Position numbers and translations under genes: made by a program. From NCBI RefSeq assembly GCF_014534745.1, contig NZ_JACVVP010000068.1, forward strand, positions 1 to 37,399: DNA of 37,399 bases. The letters are read 5' to 3'. How positions within the stretch are numbered: position 1 is the first letter of the stretch; each line of letters begins with the position of its first letter. Under the pieces are notes generated by a model. The model saw only the letters and a list, made by a program, of their open reading frames with translations. It searched no databases and was not told where the DNA came from. Origin of the DNA: Flammeovirga sp. EKP202 (GTDB taxonomy: Bacteria; Bacteroidota; Bacteroidia; Cytophagales; Flammeovirgaceae). Below, in pieces: positions 33,336 through 37,399 of this stretch.

Positions 33336-33821
33336 TTACTCATACCCTAACCATTCTTTAGTTTTAGAACTATATTGTTCTCTGTGCCAACCATCAATAC
33401 TATACGATAGTATGTAAGATTGGCCTAAAGAGTCTATAGAATACTGTATTTCATCATATTTTAATAAACGTTTAGCGATTGAAGGTGGATATCTCCCTTC
33501 TTTAATTCTGATATTTTCGAGATGTGAAATTAAAACTTCACATTTTTTCCGTTTAGTATCCCAGTCATTTTTCCGTATAGGTAATGAAATAATAAAAGCT
33601 AGTGTTAATATCAGTAAAATTTTTGAAGGTATTCTAAAATTACGCTTTTTGTAAATCAGATCTGTTACCCCGATAATAAGAGTCATTAAAATCAAACTTA
33701 TCCATATAAATCCAAGCATAATTGTCAAAAACACCTCTGTTTTTGCCATAAAATTACCCAATAAAAATACGGGTAGTAGTATACCTATAACTCTAATTAT
33801 CTTAGCTTTTATTGAATTCAC
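33336..33821 (-). CDS. Hypothetical membrane protein, 161 residues
   Basis: Translation starts at a GTG (33821) directly after the TAG of the phosphoesterase pseudogene, so it was coupled to it. There are three membrane segments (about 8-26, 28-52 and 68-82), then a soluble C-terminal region with KCEVLISHLENIRIKEGRYPPSI and SYSIDGWHREQYSSKT. That tail resembles the exposed domains of pseudopilin-like or periplasmic proteins of unknown function. It lies 9 bp before the next open frame. I cannot name a family. Confidence 0.6.
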   Translation of the reverse strand: MNSIKAKIIRVIGILLPVFLLGNFMAKTEVFLTIMLGFIWISLILMTLIIGVTDLIYKKRNFRIPSKILLILTLAFIISLPIRKNDWDTKRKKCEVLISHLENIRIKEGRYPPSIAKRLLKYDEIQYSIDSLGQSYILSYSIDGWHREQYSSKTKEWLGYE

Positions 33822-34654
33822 CTACTTTACTTTTTTCAATATAACGACCTTTGAATCCACATTTATTATTTGTGAATCATTACTCAATTTAACTAGTGTT
33901 TTTTCCCAAAAACAATGTCCACAAAATATAGTAGATATTCCTCCATGCTCAATAGTTTCTCTTATTTTTTCATTACCTAAAAATCCCAATTTTGGGTGAT
34001 TTGGTGTTTCATGAAGCATGATAAAATCTAATTCTTTCTTTAGCATTCTATTGAGAGTATCTAAGTATTCTTTTTCGCCAATTCGATTTATTTTATCGGC
34101 TCTCCCTATAATGCCACTTATTCCTCCAATTTTCAAATCATCTATTTCTTGAATTTATTTATGAATAAGATAAATATTTTCTTGTGATTTAAAATCTAAT
34201 GTTTCAGTCTCATACCAAATCTATCATGATTACCTGCAACACCTACAACCCAATCAAATTGATCTTTAAATTTCCTCCATACTACTCTAACATCACCACT
34301 TGCTCCTCTTTTTTCTAAACTTGTATACAAATCACCACAAATTACAACTCCAATTCTGGGATTTTCAATTTCAGTCAGTTCTACCTCTATGAGCAACTTA
34401 ATAAATTCTGGTAACTCTTCACCTAATAATTTATGTTCGCTGTCAACTTTTACAACACCTTGCAAATCTGAACAAACAACTAAAAAGTCAAGATTCGTTT
34501 TCTCATTTTCAAACTCTCCTGTATAAATGGGAAGCTCCCGACTTATGATCAATGGATTTCCATTTTTTGATTGTTGATTTCCAACTTCGAGGTACGAAAA
34601 CTTTTCAATTGGTTTTATTTCATTGATTTCAATTTTCATTTTTATGATAAACAC
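33822..34654 (-). pseudogene. Metallophosphoesterase pseudogene, frameshift plus stop
   Basis: Two open pieces form one calcineurin-like phosphoesterase gene of about 277 codons. The first (34196-34654) carries LVVCSDLQGVV, VVICGDLYTSLEKRG and VAGNHDRFG, then runs into a stop. One base dropped at about 34213-34215 (GGTATGAG for a likely GGTAATGAG) would restore frame: the next codons read ETETLDFKSQENIYLIHK, then a TAA at 34155-34157, then IQEIDDLKIGGISG, joining the second piece, with LHETP and CGHCFW. The last motif normally reads GHxH, so a metal-binding His is also changed. Two lesions plus this substitution argue for true decay rather than a sequencing error. Confidence 0.8.
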
Positions 34655-34884
34655 ATTAGAGCTTAAGGTTTGATTATTAACATGATTTTAGTCGTTTTTA
34701 ATTTATCTTGATACAGCAAGTATTCATTGAGTCGCATCTTTCATAATAGAATTCGTTACAAATAACTCGGTATTGACTATAGCATAAAATCATTCATGTC
34801 ATTTCGTATTATTAGTCTGTTTTGTTGGTTAAAATATAAAGACCATCTTTTGCATTGAAAAAAACATATTCATAAAAATTTAAA

Positions 34885-34960
34885 TAAGGTGAAAACCTTA
34901 ATAAAATGGGGGAATTGAATTCTGTATTAGTATATTTCTAAGGCAAGGATATTCAATTCA
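34885..34960. other. Gap region with two small hairpins
   Basis: The 456-bp gap 34655-35110 contains no gene I can support. It holds a GAAA tetraloop hairpin (TAAGGT-GAAA-ACCTTA, 34885-34900) and an inverted repeat, GAATTGAAT with ATTCAATTC, at about 34912-34960. The second lies about 150 bp past the stop of the DUF4062 gene. Confidence 0.4.
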
Positions 34961-35110
34961 CAAGCCATCTATTATAAATTAATGTTTCCCCCTTAAATTG
35001 GTGCTACCGGATATTATTGTGAGAAAGAATATTTGATGTATTTTTCTCTGACAACACACAAATTACCAATGAAATAGATCAAAATGCAAGATGTAATAAT
35101 TACTTTTAGT

Positions 35111-36280
35111 TTAATTATTAAGAATGTTTTTAAGGTTTTCAAACTCTTTGTTGTAATCATCTAAAGCTTGATTGTCAATACCTATCTTAAGCTCTAAAGT
35201 TAATTTATTAGATGAATTATTTGATTCATACATATTTAAAGCCTTATTTATCTTCTCACTATTTTCAAAAGGGTATTTCCAAATTTCATTTATCGCCTGA
35301 TCTGAGAGCTTTGCCAATTTATTTCTCAATTCCAAGTACTCTTCATTCACACAAGTACTAGCAGTTTCTATAGTCCATTGAATAATATTTTCATAAATTC
35401 TAGCATAAGTTTCCGATGTATAAAAAAGGCCCTTTAAATCAGAAGGAGTACCAGGCTCTGCATAAAATTTTGGGTAAGCATCATGAATTAATCTATTCAA
35501 TGACTCAATTAAATTGCCTAAAACAGCTAGCCTTTGCTGAACCCAATTAACCAAGTCTTGATTATCATAAATTGCAAATTTGGAATTCAATATTATTGAA
35601 TATTCATAATCGTTTTTTAAAGATTCTTTTTTACTAATTTCATCTTTCATTGTTTGAATAAAAAATCTTATTTCATAAGATTCTGGTTTATCTAAAATTA
35701 GATTTAATGCTTCATTCGAAATATTTAATCGATAAAGCTCTTCTATTTCAGAATGAAATTTATTTTTGAGTAGTAAGGAATCTTTAAATAGGTAGGAAAA
35801 TTGAGTTTTTAACACTGAAACAATATTTTGAGCAGTATCGAATTCAAAAGTCCATAGCTTTGAATTATCTCTTACATCAGAAATAAACTCAAATATTTTT
35901 GTTGTATCAACAAAACTAGAAAAATCACCTGATTTATTTTTTTGCCAAACAGGAAGAATATTCAACATTTTCCTATCAATGAAGACATAAATTGGAATCC
36001 CTTTTTTCTTTGCTGTTAGGAATTCAGTATTAGTTATTGAACGACCAGTTTCAATCAAGCTTCCGTACCTATTTCCAACTACTAGTACAAAAATATCGGC
36101 ATTATTTTTAACTGCATCAATACAATTATCAATTGTTCTATTTGATGGATTTATTGGGAAATTTTCAAATTCTGATAGGACTGGATTATATCCAATATCT
36201 AATATAAAATCACGGATATCAACTCTAATTTGAGACAAGTCATAACATGTGGAACTGACAAACACATTTAATTTATTCAT
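35111..36280 (-). CDS. DUF4062 (TIR-like) protein, defence candidate
   Basis: The 389-residue protein begins with a clear DUF4062 domain (residues 1-115): LNVFVSSTCYDLSQIRVDIRDFI, then PVLSEFENFPI, CIDAVKNNADIFVLVVGNRYGS and ITNTEFLTAKKKGIPIYVF. DUF4062 has a flavodoxin/TIR-like fold and is often the N-terminal effector of STAND-type antiphage proteins. Here it is joined instead to an all-helical C-terminal region (about 150-389) without a visible nucleotide-binding motif. It might be a stand-alone sensor-effector, a companion of another system, or a remnant. It lies downstream of two small genes in an accessory stretch beside tRNA-Leu. Confidence 0.8.
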   Translation of the reverse strand: MNKLNVFVSSTCYDLSQIRVDIRDFILDIGYNPVLSEFENFPINPSNRTIDNCIDAVKNNADIFVLVVGNRYGSLIETGRSITNTEFLTAKKKGIPIYVFIDRKMLNILPVWQKNKSGDFSSFVDTTKIFEFISDVRDNSKLWTFEFDTAQNIVSVLKTQFSYLFKDSLLLKNKFHSEIEELYRLNISNEALNLILDKPESYEIRFFIQTMKDEISKKESLKNDYEYSIILNSKFAIYDNQDLVNWVQQRLAVLGNLIESLNRLIHDAYPKFYAEPGTPSDLKGLFYTSETYARIYENIIQWTIETASTCVNEEYLELRNKLAKLSDQAINEIWKYPFENSEKINKALNMYESNNSSNKLTLELKIGIDNQALDDYNKEFENLKNILNN

Positions 36281-36400
36281 AAGCTAATGTCGAATTTATT
36301 ACAACTAATGACTTTGCTAAAAAGCATTTCAAAGAATATACGTTCCATCTACTAAATAGCCTCAAGCCTTTTTTAATTATTTCAATCTGTGGAGTCTTGC

Positions 36401-36646
36401 TTACACGCAATAACCTACCAATTTCACTACTAACTTAATGCTTTTTTTGGACTTTGTTATGTGATTTAATTCATTTAGATAAATGAATGATGAAATACAT
36501 AATGGGTGAACCAAACGATTTAAAGAAGGATTAAATTGTCCAAGTAAAATAGAATTACGTGGTTTATTTATTGTTACAGCTTCAACTAAATCAGATTCAA
36601 TATTATCGTTAATTCTAAACATTTCTTCACTTGACATTCTTAACAT
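36401..36646 (-). CDS. Small hypothetical protein, 81 residues
   Basis: The start ATG overlaps the restored stop of the upstream gene by one base (TAATG), so the two were translationally coupled. The protein has an N-terminal SSEEMFRINDNIESDLVEAV segment, probably helical, a central Pro/Asn/Leu-rich region and a basic C-terminus. No membrane helix or known domain is evident. The gene is 120 bp before the DUF4062 gene on the same strand. Confidence 0.45.
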   Translation of the reverse strand: MLRMSSEEMFRINDNIESDLVEAVTINKPRNSILLGQFNPSLNRLVHPLCISSFIYLNELNHITKSKKSIKLVVKLVGYCV

Positions 36647-36919
36647 TAAATGATAACATGGTCCTTTTCTGCAATATCCTTGAGGGCATCTTCAATTGAC
36701 TTTTTCTCTTCTTCTAACTCTCCCTTTTTTCATATGTTTAAAGTACTTGTCTACTATTAGTATTTGAATATTATATACGTTCCAAAATTTGTCACCAGTT
36801 AAAGCAAAAAATGTATCAGTATATTCATTTTCAATTGTAGACTCGCTGATTATTTCTGCAGATTTCACTTCATTTAGTTCTGTTAACCAGGTATATGCTT
36901 CAAATGTTAAATCATTCAT
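36646..36919 (-). pseudogene. Small gene with frameshift after codon 65
   Basis: The open frame starting at 36919 (MNDLTFEAYTWLTELNEVKS) runs into RVRRREKVN and stops at 36692. If one base is removed in the AAAAAAGGG tract near 36720, the frame continues GELEEEKKSIEDALKDIAEK and four more residues, ending in a TAA at 36648-36646. This looks like a natural coiled helix and ends exactly on the next ATG. The restored protein has about 90 residues. No family is recognised. It may be a true mutation, phase variation in the tract, or a sequencing error. Confidence 0.6.
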
Positions 36920-37184
36920 CTATTGAATTCTTTTTTAGTTTATATACTTAGTTTTTTCATATAACATTTAACAAACATCACATTCACTCTAAAACCCCTA
37001 AAATGTGAGCGTAGCATTTATCTAAAAATAATTTGCTTTCAGCCACTAAAATTAGCATTAAGATTCAAATAATTTGTATCGCAATTTTAATATTAAAGAA
37101 GACAGGGATTTTCAGTTGAGCGTTCTTGGGCTGTTTCTACTTACAGGCCTTTTATACCTTATTATAGGAGATGAATTTTTGAGC

Positions 37185-37220
37185 AAAAAAAAAGCATCGA
37201 TATTTCTATCAATGCTTTTT
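37185..37220 (-). terminator. Intrinsic terminator after tRNA-Leu
   Basis: AAAGCAT-GATA pairs with TATC-ATGCTTT around a short loop and is followed by a run of Ts on the minus strand, immediately downstream of the tRNA 3' end. The preceding 302-bp gap 36920-37221 has no convincing gene; a plus-strand frame at 37074-37271 overlaps this terminator and the tRNA and is rejected. Confidence 0.85.
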
Positions 37221-37221
37221 G

Positions 37222-37304
37222 TACCTGGGGTGGGACTCGAACCCACACGAGCAAAGCCCACAAGATTTTGAGTCTAGCGTGTCTACCAATTCCACCACCC
37301 AGGC
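37222..37304 (-). tRNA. tRNA-Leu (anticodon CAA)
   Basis: An 83-nt type II tRNA with a long variable arm (GTGGGCTTTGCTCGT). The acceptor stem GCCTGGG pairs with CCCAGGT, with a G-T pair at the end. The anticodon loop is CTCAAAA, giving CAA, which reads UUG. The T arm is GTGGGTTCGAGTCCCAC. The 3' CCA is not encoded. Confidence 0.95.
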
Positions 37305-37326
37305 GGAAATTAAAAAACAATTGTAG

Positions 37327-37399
37327 TACCTAGGGTGGGACTCGAACCCACACGAGCAAAGCTCACAAGATTTTGAGTCTAGCGTGTCTACCAATTCCA
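37327..37399 (-). tRNA. tRNA-Leu (CAA), second copy, cut by window edge
   Basis: This is almost identical to the tRNA at 37222, with the same CTCAAAA anticodon loop and a CCCTAGGTA acceptor side, but the 5' end (about 10 nt) lies beyond the window. The 22-bp spacer suggests a shared transcript or recent duplication. Confidence 0.93.

Noticed and set aside
33822-34654. Programmed frameshift in the phosphoesterase gene
   Set aside because: A second in-frame TAA and an altered metal-binding motif point to decay rather than recoding.
37074-37271. 65-codon open frame on the plus strand
   Set aside because: It runs through the tRNA-Leu terminator and the tRNA itself; its end is translated tRNA.
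37209-37394. 61-codon minus-strand frame with a repeated protein sequence
   Set aside because: It is the translation of the two tandem tRNA-Leu genes.

Overview
The window is AT-rich DNA from a Bacteroidota bacterium, most likely a marine Cytophagales-type organism (the lineage is my inference). Supporting signs are a SusC/SusD pair with an ECF sigma/FecR regulator, a secreted protein with a type IX secretion (T9SS) C-terminal domain, many lipoproteins, few Shine-Dalgarno sites, and promoter-like -7 boxes of the TAnnTTTG type. All but two of the recognised genes (the two plus-strand genes at 4904-9737) lie on the minus strand.

Layout. 1-4400: an outer-membrane barrel gene and an overlapping IPT/Kelch lipoprotein gene, a 164-bp palindromic element, and a small secreted protein of 19-residue repeats. 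4904-9737 (plus strand): a 1292-residue Asp-box propeller protein with a T9SS tail, then an OB-fold lipoprotein. 10.0-16.2 kb: an unknown gene pair, a secreted DinB-like protein, a DJ-1/PfpI protein with a Crp-type regulator, membrane proteins, and a secreted HEFVH protein that looks like a zinc peptidase. 16.6-19.6 kb: a methionine-synthesis locus with a MetE-core enzyme (MesD type), its DUF1852 partner (MesX type) and a TauE/SafE permease. 19.9-24.6 kb: a truncated cyclic-nucleotide-domain protein, an EamA exporter, an NTF2-like protein, and an AraC / short-chain dehydrogenase / lactonase cluster. 24.7-32.6 kb: ECF sigma, FecR, STN-containing SusC, SusD and a Tat-exported metallophosphoesterase, in the form of a nutrient-uptake locus. 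32.7-36.9 kb: a decaying accessory stretch with hypothetical genes, a metallophosphoesterase pseudogene with two lesions, a DUF4062 (TIR-like) protein, and a frameshifted small gene coupled to another. It ends just downstream of two tandem tRNA-Leu(CAA) genes, a classic integration position.

The most unusual non-coding content is repetitive and structured DNA. Two 385/386-bp non-autonomous elements with terminal inverted repeats and TA target duplications lie in opposite orientations at 13461-13846 and 21693-22077, with an end fragment at 4397-4475. All three sit within about 60 bp of a start codon. A separate ~110-nt segment at 25742-25852, between susD and the phosphoesterase gene, folds on paper into four helices plus a 9-bp pseudoknot. 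Coordinates of hairpins and repeats were read by eye; functional calls come from motif recognition, without database searches.
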